DNA from: an uncultured Oscillospiraceae bacterium
Lineage (GTDB): Bacteria > Bacillota > Clostridia > Oscillospirales > Ruminococcaceae
Assembly: GCA_934488695.1 (NCBI GenBank)
Contig: CAKSSH010000017.1
Coordinates: 1-30,515, forward strand
Length of the DNA: 30,515 bases
Direction of reading: 5' to 3'
The position numbers and the translations under genes were made by a program. Positions within the stretch are counted from its first letter, which is position 1, and each line of letters starts with the position of its first letter. Positions 1 through 6,439 of the stretch are shown in pieces. Below the pieces are notes generated by a model. The model had not been told where the DNA came from. It did no database searches and saw only the letters and a list, made by a program, of their open reading frames with translations.

Positions 1-75
1 ACTCAAACATTATTGACTTATTTTAATTTCTTGTTTGATTATTTTTATCATAATATCATCAACACCTTTCTTAAA

Positions 76-105
76 CAAAAAAAATCAATCATTTCTGATT
101 GATTT
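76..105 (-). terminator. Rho-independent terminator of tRNA-Gly
   Basis: Read on the minus strand, a perfect 10-bp stem (arms 96-105 and 82-91) with a 4-nt loop is followed directly by a run of Ts (complement of the A-rich 77-84). It lies about 40 nt downstream of the tRNA 3' end. The upstream 75 bases of the window are AT-rich and show no gene. Confidence 0.85.
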
Positions 106-143
106 AATCCTTAATATCGCTTTGGTGCGACGATTTTTGCTTC

Positions 144-217
144 TGGAGCAGGTGAAGGGAATCGAACCCTCGTGTTCAGCTTGGGAAGCTGACGTTCTGC
201 CATTGAACTACACCTGC
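144..217 (-). tRNA. tRNA-Gly (anticodon CCC)
   Basis: The minus strand folds into a complete cloverleaf. The 7-bp acceptor stem is GCAGGTG/CACCTGC, the D arm GTTC/GAAC, and the anticodon stem TCAGC/GCTGA holds the loop TTCCCAA. The T arm has loop TTCGATT, and CCA is encoded at 146-144. Positions 34-36 of the loop read CCC, so the tRNA decodes GGG glycine codons. It appears to be a single-gene unit with its own promoter and terminator. The neighbouring regulator gene is on the same strand but ends 120 bp upstream. Confidence 0.96.
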
Positions 218-234
218 GCATTGAGAGCTTTCTT

Positions 235-263
235 ATTATAGCACCCCCAAAAACAAATTGCAA
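235..263 (-). promoter_or_regulatory. Sigma-A promoter of tRNA-Gly
   Basis: On the minus strand TTGCAA (263-258) and TATAAT (240-235) are separated by exactly 17 bp. Predicted initiation is near 228, about ten bases before the mature tRNA 5' end. Confidence 0.85.
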
Positions 264-382
264 CCCTTTTTTCAAGCTTTTTTCCGCCCGCACCGAATCC
301 GAGCGTCTTCCCGCCGTCTCGCCCCCGCAGCACGGCACCGCCGCCCGAGCGTTTTGCGAGTCGGCCGGAAAACGCCGTCCGG

Positions 383-1486
383 TTACTCTTCCGCCTGCGG
401 ACTGCTGCTGCGGCGAACAATCAGCGACTGCCCAATCAAAACGCGCTCGCGTGCCGTTTCCGGGTCTTGAATCAAAGAAAGCGCCCGGTCTGCCGCTGCT
501 TCGGCGATTCGGTCAAACCGATAATACACACTGGACAGCGCCGGCGTAACCGCCTGACACACCTCCAAATCATCGAAGCCTACCAGTCGTACCTGCTGCG
601 GAACCGACAGTCCCGCCCGATGACAATAGCTCAAAATCTGGACTGCCAGCAGATCATGATAACAAAAAAGCCCCAGCGGCTTTTCACACCGGCTCAAAAA
701 CTGCCGGAGCTGCATACCTAAATGCATTCCCTCTTCCCCACCGGCCGTAAATTGCTGCTCTGCCGGAAGCAAAACGCCGTTTTCCTGCAACCCCTCAACA
801 AACCCGGCTCGACGAAGGTCCTCCTCCCGCCGCAGCTGGGAAGGACCGATATAGGCAAAGCTGCGGCAGTCCCCCGCCAAAAGATGCAGCGCTACTTGAT
901 GGCCCGCGTCATAATTATCCACCAAAACCACCGTCTGCTGCGCGCACCCCTCCGGACAGCGCCCAATAAAAACAAGCGGCAAAATATAGTCCCGATACAG
1001 CGCGCCAACCTCCGGGGACAAACCGGGGCAGCTGATGACCGCCCGTACCCCCAGCTGCAAAAACTGCCGCAGAGCCGCCGCCTCCTGATCCGCTCCGCGA
1101 CCCGTTAACAGCACAAGCGTATAGCCGTGCGCATTGAGTCGATCCGATAAACGCCGGGCAATGCCGGTAAAAAACTGATTGTCGATCTTGCGCAGATACA
1201 TTCCGATGCTCCGACTGACCGGCGCGTCCTGCTGCCGCAGCCGATACAGCACGCTGTTCCGATAAAGAGGGCCGCGGGTAATGTACAGCCGATTGTTCCG
1301 AAGTGTCAACAGACCGCGCTGCTGCAAAAGAACAGCCGCCCGCTGCGCTGTAACATAGGAAACGCTGCTTTGCCGCGCAAAGTCCCGCAGCGGCAAAAAA
1401 ACATCGCCCGACCGGCCGAAAAAACCCTGTCGCAGCTGCTGCTCGGTTTGATCCGCAAGCTCGGAAACTGTTTTTTGATGGGTCAT
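383..1486 (-). CDS. GntR-type winged helix / LacI-type sensor transcriptional regulator
   Basis: A 367-aa DNA-binding regulator, probably responding to a sugar. Residues about 1-70 resemble a GntR-family winged helix (LPLRDFARQSSVSYVTAQRAA, then a wing-like LLTLRNNRLYITRG). The rest resembles the periplasmic-binding-protein-like effector domain of LacI/GalR proteins, including VRLVGFDDLEVCQAVTPALS near the C-terminus. This combination is known in AraR-type regulators. I chose the ATG at 1486 over an in-frame start 11 codons upstream because AAAGGGG sits 7-8 nt before it. The gene diverges from a glycosidase-like operon that it probably controls, and its own promoter contains a perfect palindrome. 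The ligand cannot be inferred from sequence; an amino sugar is a guess from the neighbours. Confidence 0.85.
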   Translation of the reverse strand: MTHQKTVSELADQTEQQLRQGFFGRSGDVFLPLRDFARQSSVSYVTAQRAAVLLQQRGLLTLRNNRLYITRGPLYRNSVLYRLRQQDAPVSRSIGMYLRKIDNQFFTGIARRLSDRLNAHGYTLVLLTGRGADQEAAALRQFLQLGVRAVISCPGLSPEVGALYRDYILPLVFIGRCPEGCAQQTVVLVDNYDAGHQVALHLLAGDCRSFAYIGPSQLRREEDLRRAGFVEGLQENGVLLPAEQQFTAGGEEGMHLGMQLRQFLSRCEKPLGLFCYHDLLAVQILSYCHRAGLSVPQQVRLVGFDDLEVCQAVTPALSSVYYRFDRIAEAAADRALSLIQDPETARERVLIGQSLIVRRSSSPQAEE

Positions 1487-1509
1487 AGCGTTTCGCCCCT
1501 TTCTTTTAT

Positions 1510-1538
1510 AGTATATCATACTGCCAAATGATATACAA
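1510..1538 (-). promoter_or_regulatory. Promoter of the regulator gene
   Basis: On the minus strand TTGTAT (1538-1533) and TATACT (1515-1510) are separated by 17 bp. The start point would lie around 1503, leaving a short leader before the ATG at 1486. Both hexamers overlap the inverted repeat at 1511-1536. Confidence 0.65.
1511..1536. promoter_or_regulatory. Candidate operator: perfect 9+9 bp inverted repeat
   Basis: GTATATCAT at 1511-1519 and its exact reverse complement ATGATATAC at 1528-1536 flank an 8-bp spacer. The repeat fills the space between the regulator's -35 and -10 boxes, which suggests autorepression. It also lies just upstream of the -35 of the divergent glycosidase operon. 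Binding by the neighbouring regulator is an inference from position and symmetry. Confidence 0.65.
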
Positions 1539-1555
1539 GTTTTTTTTGAAAACAG

Positions 1556-1583
1556 TTGTTTTGGCGTTCAAATATGGTATTAT
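1556..1583 (+). promoter_or_regulatory. Promoter of the glycosidase-like operon
   Basis: TTGTTT (1556-1561) and TATTAT (1578-1583) are spaced by 16 bp. The leader is short and ends in AGGAGG (1603-1608), 8 nt before the ATG at 1617. Confidence 0.55.
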
Positions 1584-1616
1584 GAAAGCACAAACTCTAT
1601 TAAGGAGGAATTTTTG

Positions 1617-2939
1617 ATGATCCGAACCCCGAAAAAATACCATGCCGACACCGGTTTCTTTGTTCCGGCCGGTCAAAATGCCGTGCTGCATTTTGCGCCA
1701 CAGAAAAAAATGGACTACCTGATCGAGCTGTGCGGCCTGAATGGCTTTCAGCTTCAGCCGGACGAACACGGATTTTGCCTGACGGTCGGCGAAGTTTCAA
1801 GCTTCCCCGCCGTTACCCTCTGCGGCGACGAGGCGTTTGCAATACAGGCAACCGAAAGCTCCCTTTGCCTTTGTGCAAATAGCGAGACCGGCATTTCGCA
1901 GGGTCTGAAATGGATCGCGGCACAGCTTTTGGAAAACGATCTCAAGCTTCCCTGCTGCACGTTGCAGGATGCACCGGATGTTGATTTTCGCGCAGCGCAT
2001 CTTTGCATTTTTTATCCGGAGGACGGTACGGAAAAGGAGTCCACCGAGCCGGAGGATATCCGCCGTCGCCTCAAGATTTTATCGCTCTGCGGCTATAATT
2101 ACGCTTTTCTGGAGTTTTGGGGGATGTTCCCTTACGAAAAGCGGCCGTATGCCTGCTGGCCCAACACCCGCTACACCCGCAAGGTGGTGCAGGATCTGAT
2201 CGACTATGCCATCGATGACCTGCACATCACCCCGCTGCCCGCCCAAAACCTCACAAGTCATGCCGGGTGGAGCCGAATCATCTCCCGCAAGCACGTCGTC
2301 CTGGATCAGCGGCCGGATCTTGCCGATATGTGGATTCCGGGCGGCTGGTGCTTTGCCACCGAAAATCCGGATACGCAGGCTTATCTGCGCGACCTGATGG
2401 ACGACCTTATCAAGACCTTCCGCAACCCGCCGATGCTGCACGCCTCCTGCGACAAGTGTTTCGGCTTTGGCTCAACCGAAGAGGATCGGACCCATCCGGC
2501 GGATGTACTGTTTGTAAATCACCTCTGCCGCCTGAACAGCTATCTTTCGCAAAAAGGTGTTCGGATGGTGATGTGGGGCGATATGATCTATTCCTCTATG
2601 GACGCGCTCTATTGGAAGGCTGACAGCCGAATGGCGGATATTCTGCCCAAAAACATCCTGATCAACATTTGGACACATAACGACGTCGGTACCCACTGGG
2701 CGGATGTGGATTTCTTTGAAAGCCGCGGCTTTGAGACGGTCTATTCGCCGTTTCTCAACATAGCCGGCGCCGAAAGCATGGTGCGTATCTGCAAGCAGAA
2801 AAAGAGCTTCGGCATGGTCCAGACCACCTGGCACCGGCCCGAATCCACCCTGCCGACCGTTGTCATCACCGGTGCGCTTTGTTACGGCAGCGCCGCACCC
2901 GAAACAAGCGATATTGACCGTTTCCTGGCCCACGTATAA
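1617..2939 (+). CDS. Glycoside hydrolase family 20-like protein, catalytic Glu replaced
   Basis: A 440-aa protein with the layout of GH20 beta-hexosaminidase relatives. The N-terminal alpha/beta domain (about 1-120) ends in SQGLKWIAAQLL and LPCCTLQDAPDVDFRAAHL. A TIM-barrel-like region (about 125-440) follows. The strand that in GH20 carries H-x-G-x-D-E reads HASCDKC at 275-281, so the aspartate (D279) is kept but the acid/base glutamate is lysine (K280). GVRMVMWGDM matches the later conserved barrel strand. There is no signal peptide, so it should be cytoplasmic. I chose the ATG at 1617 for its AGGAGG at 8-nt spacing; a TTG one codon earlier is possible. It is first in an operon with a SIS protein and another barrel. 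Assignment to the GH20 fold is likely; hydrolytic activity is doubtful. Confidence 0.7.
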   Translation: MIRTPKKYHADTGFFVPAGQNAVLHFAPQKKMDYLIELCGLNGFQLQPDEHGFCLTVGEVSSFPAVTLCGDEAFAIQATESSLCLCANSETGISQGLKWIAAQLLENDLKLPCCTLQDAPDVDFRAAHLCIFYPEDGTEKESTEPEDIRRRLKILSLCGYNYAFLEFWGMFPYEKRPYACWPNTRYTRKVVQDLIDYAIDDLHITPLPAQNLTSHAGWSRIISRKHVVLDQRPDLADMWIPGGWCFATENPDTQAYLRDLMDDLIKTFRNPPMLHASCDKCFGFGSTEEDRTHPADVLFVNHLCRLNSYLSQKGVRMVMWGDMIYSSMDALYWKADSRMADILPKNILINIWTHNDVGTHWADVDFFESRGFETVYSPFLNIAGAESMVRICKQKKSFGMVQTTWHRPESTLPTVVITGALCYGSAAPETSDIDRFLAHV

Positions 2940-2982
2940 TGCGCGCATAATCAAATCTTTACATCTGAAAGGAGCCTTTCAC

Positions 2983-3738
2983 ATGCAAGACAAGACTTAC
3001 GGTTATCTTCCCGCTATCATTGAAAATCTCAATCGTGTCGAAAACGAGCAGGCCGACCAGATTCGTGCGGCCGCCCGGTTGATGTTCGAGGCCATTCGCG
3101 ACGACCGGCTGATTTCCGTTTACGGCGGCGGCGGACACACCACCCTGCCGGTAGGCGAAATGTTCTTCCGTTCCGGCGGACTTTGCAACATCAACCCGGT
3201 GATGGAAACCGCGCTGTCGGTATTCAACCAGTCCCTGAAATATCTGGAGATGGAGCGCGCCGAAAACTTCGGCCGTGCCGTTATGCGTTATTACGATTTG
3301 CAGAAGGGCGATTTGCTCATCATCTTCCACAACATCGGCATCAACGCCGCCACCATCGACGCGGCATTGGAGGCCAAGGAGCGCGGTGTCAAAATCATCG
3401 CCGTTTCAAGCTCTTATTGGCAGGAGGGAACGCCGGCCGATTTCCGTCTGCGTCATTCCTCCCGCAAGAATCTCTTTGATTTGGCCGACATTTGTATTGA
3501 CGACTTTAACCCGATGGGCGACACCGCCGTCAAATTTGATGATTTTGACACGCCCATCGCCCCGATCTCCAATATCGTAGACTTTTACATTGCCCACCGG
3601 CTTGAAATCGAAACGGTGCGTCTGTGCCTCGACAACGGAGTGGTTCCCCCGGTCTGGAAGAGCGCCAATGTAGAGGGCGGCGATGAGTTCAACCGCAAAA
3701 ACATCGAAAAATACAAGCCCCGCGTCAAAATGCTGTAA
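2983..3738 (+). CDS. SIS-domain phosphosugar-binding protein (UPF0309-like)
   Basis: A 251-aa cytoplasmic protein of the sugar-isomerase (SIS) fold. An N-terminal helical stretch is followed by LISVYGGGGHTTLPVGEMFFRSGG (about 43-66), the glycine-rich phosphosugar loop, and by DLLIIFHNIGINAATIDAALEAKERGVKIIAVSS, the second Rossmann-like half. The length and the opening around a bound sugar phosphate match the UPF0309/COG4821 group, which is often found in amino-sugar clusters. The ATG at 2983 has AAAGGAG 8 nt upstream. The longer reading frame upstream runs into the previous gene and lacks a suitable ribosome binding site. The gene lies 43 bp after the GH20-like gene and 11 bp before the next. 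Isomerase, deaminase or pure binding function cannot be separated from sequence. Confidence 0.8.
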   Translation: MQDKTYGYLPAIIENLNRVENEQADQIRAAARLMFEAIRDDRLISVYGGGGHTTLPVGEMFFRSGGLCNINPVMETALSVFNQSLKYLEMERAENFGRAVMRYYDLQKGDLLIIFHNIGINAATIDAALEAKERGVKIIAVSSSYWQEGTPADFRLRHSSRKNLFDLADICIDDFNPMGDTAVKFDDFDTPIAPISNIVDFYIAHRLEIETVRLCLDNGVVPPVWKSANVEGGDEFNRKNIEKYKPRVKML

Positions 3739-3749
3739 GGAGGAAGACC

Positions 3750-4778
3750 ATGATTACCCAAACCGCAATCAGTTATTACGGCCTTTCTTATGTCGAGCAT
3801 GCCGAGCGAGACTTTCAGGAAATGCTGGATCACGGCTGCAACACCGTTATTCTGGCTATGACCGAATTTGATTTTGACTTTTGGCTTCCGAATCTTGCCA
3901 AAATCGTCGATAAGGCGCATGAAATGGGGCTTAAGGTCCTGTGCGACACCTGGGGGATCGGCAAATATTTCGGCGGCGAACAGGTCAGCCTGTTTTTGCA
4001 AAACAACATTCACAACCGTCAGGTTTCGGCATTGACCGGCGAGCCGCTCAATGCAGCCTGCTTCAACACCGCATCGTTTCGGGATTATTTCCGCCGGATG
4101 TGTTTGAAGGTTGCCGCCACCACCGCTGTGGACGGTTTCTTCTGGGATGAGCCGCACTATCTGCTGCCCAAGTCCTATGCCTCCATTACCGGCGGCGCCG
4201 GAGAGGATTGGAGCTGCCGCTGCCCCAACTGCCAGCGCAAATTCCAAGAGTACTACGGCTATGAAATGCCGCGTGCGCTTACCGACGACGTCAAGGAGTT
4301 TCGCTGGGCCGAGGCGATGAAAACCATCAATGACGTTTCGCGTGCACTGAAAGAGTACAACAGCAGCCTGGAAATCACCTGCTGCGTCCATGCCACCCTC
4401 AACGGGTATTATGTTTCAGAGTACCGCGGTTATGATCGTTGGGACGACGTTGCCTCTTCTCCTTATATCGATGTCTTTTCAACCACCATTATCAACTGGG
4501 AGCTGCCACACAGCTTTTTTGTGGAAATCACCCGCCGCACGGTTGAGATTGCCAAAAAGTACGGCAAAATCTCCGAGCGTTGGATTATGAATTACTACAA
4601 AGCTCCCCGTGATCTTTCGGATATGGACAAAATCGTGGACCTTTACGCCCAAATGGGCGTTGACCGCTTGGCCGCCTGGACCTACCGCGGCGGTTACGGC
4701 ACGGTCCTGGAGGCCCCCGGTGCTCTTGATATGTGGGACCGCCTCGGAGAAAATTACCGTCGTGTTTTAAATAAGTAA
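3750..4778 (+). CDS. TIM-barrel glycosidase-like protein of unknown specificity
   Basis: A 342-aa protein that looks like a complete barrel resembling the 'hypothetical glycosyl hydrolase' (GHL) families. TEFDFDFWLPNLAKIVDKAHEMGLKVLCDTWG gives the early beta/alpha units. DGFFWDEPHY (128-137) places an adjacent Asp133-Glu134 at a strand end, a plausible catalytic position. CRCPNC (156-161) followed by KFQEYYG is a Cys-rich loop seen in that group. Late aromatic strands (RLAAWTYRGGYG) could line a sugar pocket. No signal peptide is present. AAGGAGG overlaps the stop of the SIS gene and sits 6 nt before the ATG, so translation is probably coupled. The gene ends the operon before a strong hairpin. 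Substrate and reaction are unknown; GHL6-like is my best guess. Confidence 0.6.
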   Translation: MITQTAISYYGLSYVEHAERDFQEMLDHGCNTVILAMTEFDFDFWLPNLAKIVDKAHEMGLKVLCDTWGIGKYFGGEQVSLFLQNNIHNRQVSALTGEPLNAACFNTASFRDYFRRMCLKVAATTAVDGFFWDEPHYLLPKSYASITGGAGEDWSCRCPNCQRKFQEYYGYEMPRALTDDVKEFRWAEAMKTINDVSRALKEYNSSLEITCCVHATLNGYYVSEYRGYDRWDDVASSPYIDVFSTTIINWELPHSFFVEITRRTVEIAKKYGKISERWIMNYYKAPRDLSDMDKIVDLYAQMGVDRLAAWTYRGGYGTVLEAPGALDMWDRLGENYRRVLNK

Positions 4779-4784
4779 CCACCC

Positions 4785-4816
4785 AAAGCAGCCGCCCGTA
4801 ACCGGGCGGCTGCTTT
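4785..4816. terminator. Bidirectional terminator between convergent genes
   Basis: A perfect 14-bp GC-rich stem (4785-4798 with 4803-4816) and 4-nt loop lies between the converging barrel-protein gene and spoVT. AAA/TTT at the stem ends gives a short U-tract on either strand. Confidence 0.8.
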
Positions 4817-4825
4817 ACGTCGGGC

Positions 4826-5362
4826 TCATTGTTCCATTTGCTTTCCCAAAAAAGCGCTGGCCACCGTACAAAGCTTACTGTCGCTGTCGCTGGCTCGCGT
4901 TGTGCCGCCGGAAAGCAGCAAAACCGCCCCCGAAACATCGCCGGACGAAATAATGGGCGAAGCCACCAGCGCCGATTTTTCAACGCCTTCAATCGGAAAA
5001 AATTCCCGTTCTCCCTTTGCGGCAATATAATTGTGCCGCGCCTCCATCAAGTCCTCCAGCTGCGGCGACACCCGGCGTTCCAGCAATTCTTTTTTCATGC
5101 CGCCCGACACCGCGATTACATGATCCCGGTCACAAACGACCGCTGTCAGCCCGGTGGCTTTAGCAATCACATCGGCATACTGAGCGGCAAAGGCGCCCAT
5201 TTCCCCGACCGGCGAGTATTTTTTCAAAATAACCTCCCCGTTCTGGTCGGTGAAGATTTCCAGCGGGTCGCCCTCTCGGATTCGCATGGTGCGGCGAATT
5301 TCTTTGGGAATGACCACCCGGCCGAGATCGTCTATTCTTCGTACAATACCGGTTGCTTTCAT
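4826..5362 (-). CDS. spoVT: Stage V sporulation protein T
   Basis: A 178-aa transcription factor, the same length as Bacillus SpoVT. In sporulating Firmicutes it tunes sigma-G-dependent forespore genes and spore germination. Residues 1-50 form the AbrB/MazE swapped-hairpin DNA-binding domain (MKATGIVRRIDDLGRVVIPKEI, then MRIREGDPLEIF). The remainder is a GAF-like domain containing SALVASPIISSGDVSGAVLLLSG. I chose the ATG at 5362 because AGGGAG lies 8 nt upstream and the N-terminus then matches the family exactly; an 80-codon upstream extension is not family-like. The gene is monocistronic and divergent from xpt. I could not find a convincing sigma-G promoter by eye. Its presence implies an endospore-forming lineage. 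Confidence 0.93.
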   Translation of the reverse strand: MKATGIVRRIDDLGRVVIPKEIRRTMRIREGDPLEIFTDQNGEVILKKYSPVGEMGAFAAQYADVIAKATGLTAVVCDRDHVIAVSGGMKKELLERRVSPQLEDLMEARHNYIAAKGEREFFPIEGVEKSALVASPIISSGDVSGAVLLLSGGTTRASDSDSKLCTVASAFLGKQMEQ

Positions 5363-5518
5363 TGATAAAACTCCCTTTTTGCAAGTATTGGCGCTGTTAT
5401 TGTTTGCGAAAAAAGGAAGATTATGCAATTGCATTGCGCGGCAACCTGCCCAATTCACAGCAGGGAAGCTGTGGGGTTTTGGTGATTTGTACGGTTTTGT
5501 TTTTTTTATGTTTTTCCC

Positions 5519-5547
5519 TTGACAGGGCAGTTTAGGCATGTTACAAT
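5519..5547 (+). promoter_or_regulatory. Sigma-A promoter of the xpt leader
   Basis: Perfect TTGACA (5519-5524) and TACAAT (5542-5547) are spaced by 17 bp. Initiation near 5554 gives a leader of about 180 nt, room for the aptamer and terminator described below. Confidence 0.9.
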
Positions 5548-5573
5548 AAGGGTGTCGAAAAAAAGAATACTTT

Positions 5574-5640
5574 GCCAATATAGGTTTGATTAGATGGTTC
5601 AAATGTTTCTACCGCACACCGTTCAGCTGCGACTATTGGT
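5574..5640 (+). ncRNA. Purine (guanine-class) riboswitch aptamer, divergent
   Basis: The 67-nt segment aligns without gaps to the B. subtilis xpt aptamer (numbering 15-81). P1 pairs 5574-5580 with 5634-5640. P2 pairs 5584-5589 with 5599-5604. GTTTCTACC forms J2/3, and L2 keeps the two Gs (5596-5597) that pair with CC of L3 (5619-5620). All ligand contacts are kept: U22 (5581), U47 (5606), U51 (5610) and C74 (5633). C74 predicts guanine/hypoxanthine rather than adenine. It departs from consensus at the top of P3, where C58/C68 and A59/G67 are mismatched, and in L3 (UUCA instead of UAAA). It controls the xpt gene downstream. Confidence 0.9.
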
Positions 5641-5688
5641 TTCCGCAAAGGTCCGTTTTTTCTCGGCGGGCGTTTCGGGCTTATTGGC

Positions 5689-5714
5689 AACAGACTTTCA
5701 CAGTCTGTTTTTTT
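5689..5714 (+). terminator. Riboswitch-controlled intrinsic terminator before xpt
   Basis: AACAGACT (5689-5696) pairs with AGTCTGTT (5702-5709) around a 5-nt loop, followed by seven Ts. It lies 20 nt upstream of the xpt ATG, the usual place for a guanine-induced OFF switch. The bases just before it (5682-5690) are complementary to the 5' strand of aptamer P1, giving a possible competing structure. Confidence 0.88.
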
Positions 5715-5733
5715 ATTTTTCGTGAGGTGCAAT

Positions 5734-6306
5734 ATGGAGCTTTTGGAGCAGCGTATTTTAAAAGACGGAGTTGTTTTGCCCGGCAATATTTTAAAGGTCG
5801 GCAGCTTTCTCAATCATCAAATCGACTTTGATTTCCTTTTAAAGCTCGGCGCTGAAATTGCGCGCCGCTTCTCCGGCGAAAACATCACCAAGATCTTGAC
5901 GGTGGAGGCCTCCGGCATTGCCATTGCCTCGGCAGTGGCCGTGCACCTGCATCAACCGATTTTATTTGCTAAAAAAAGTGTCTCGGCAAATATTGCCGAC
6001 ACGCTTTATCATACCCGGGTCCATTCCTATACCCATGGAAACGATTACGACATGGTGCTGGAGCGGGCCTTTCTTTCCGAAAACGACCGTGTCCTGCTGG
6101 TGGACGACTTTTTGGCCGTCGGCGAAGCTCTCGGCGGATTGATTGCGCTGACACAGCAAGCCGGCGCATCCCTGGTGGGCTGCGCCATTGCCATTGAAAA
6201 AGTCTTTCAAGGCGGCGGCGATCGGCTGCGAGCGCAGGGGGTTCGGGTGGAAAGCCTTGCCATGATCGAGTCGATGGACGACCATTCCCTGACCTTTCGC
6301 AAATAA
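5734..6306 (+). CDS. xpt: Xanthine phosphoribosyltransferase
   Basis: A 190-aa cytoplasmic enzyme that joins xanthine (and less well guanine) to PRPP to give XMP for GMP synthesis. The N-terminus MELLEQRILKDGVVLPG and then SFLNHQID match Firmicute Xpt closely. VLLVDDFLAVG (120-130) is the PRPP-binding motif with the paired aspartates. VEASGI (57-62) is part of the base/phosphate pocket. The ATG at 5734 follows GTGAGGTG; in-frame codons upstream would lie too close to the terminator stem. It is expressed from a consensus promoter under the guanine riboswitch and is followed by a nucleoside uptake operon, a purine salvage neighbourhood. No pbuX permease gene follows, unlike in Bacillus. Confidence 0.95.
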   Translation: MELLEQRILKDGVVLPGNILKVGSFLNHQIDFDFLLKLGAEIARRFSGENITKILTVEASGIAIASAVAVHLHQPILFAKKSVSANIADTLYHTRVHSYTHGNDYDMVLERAFLSENDRVLLVDDFLAVGEALGGLIALTQQAGASLVGCAIAIEKVFQGGGDRLRAQGVRVESLAMIESMDDHSLTFRK

Positions 6307-6374
6307 GCGGACAGGCCTTGCCTGTGAAAGTCGGAACAAACAGGCCTTGTCGGGCAAAGAAAACCTACGCCCGT

Positions 6375-6403
6375 TATAATTATTGTATGTAATTTTTTAC
6401 ATA
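6375..6403 (+). promoter_or_regulatory. Candidate -10 and AT-rich palindrome upstream of nucleoside transporter operon
   Basis: TATAAT at 6375-6380 is a good -10, although I see no matching -35 at 16-18 bp. TATGTAA (6386-6392), four Ts and TTACATA (6397-6403) form a perfect 7+7 palindrome where transcription would begin, so it could be an operator. The preceding 6307-6374 holds a short hairpin (6311-6325) and a direct repeat ACAGGCCTTG (6311-6320, 6340-6349), but no clear T-tract terminator for xpt. Confidence 0.4.
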
Positions 6404-6439
6404 AAATTAAAATGCCGAAAAGGCAAAAGGAGAAACGAA

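Noticed and set aside
35..241. 68-codon plus-strand frame across the tRNA region
   Set aside because: Overlaps the tRNA and its terminator and has no ribosome binding site.
349..375. Terminator of the regulator gene (GCGTTTT/AAAACGC inverted repeat)
   Set aside because: 7-bp arms with a 13-nt loop and no T-tract on the minus strand; too weak to call. Nothing else is evident in 264-382.
3585..4391. 268-codon minus-strand frame opposite the SIS and barrel genes
   Set aside because: Antisense to two co-transcribed genes with good start signals; composition is that of a shadow frame.
5363..5518. Sigma-G promoter for spoVT
   Set aside because: CATAATC-like boxes occur on the minus strand but without a matching -35 at proper spacing.
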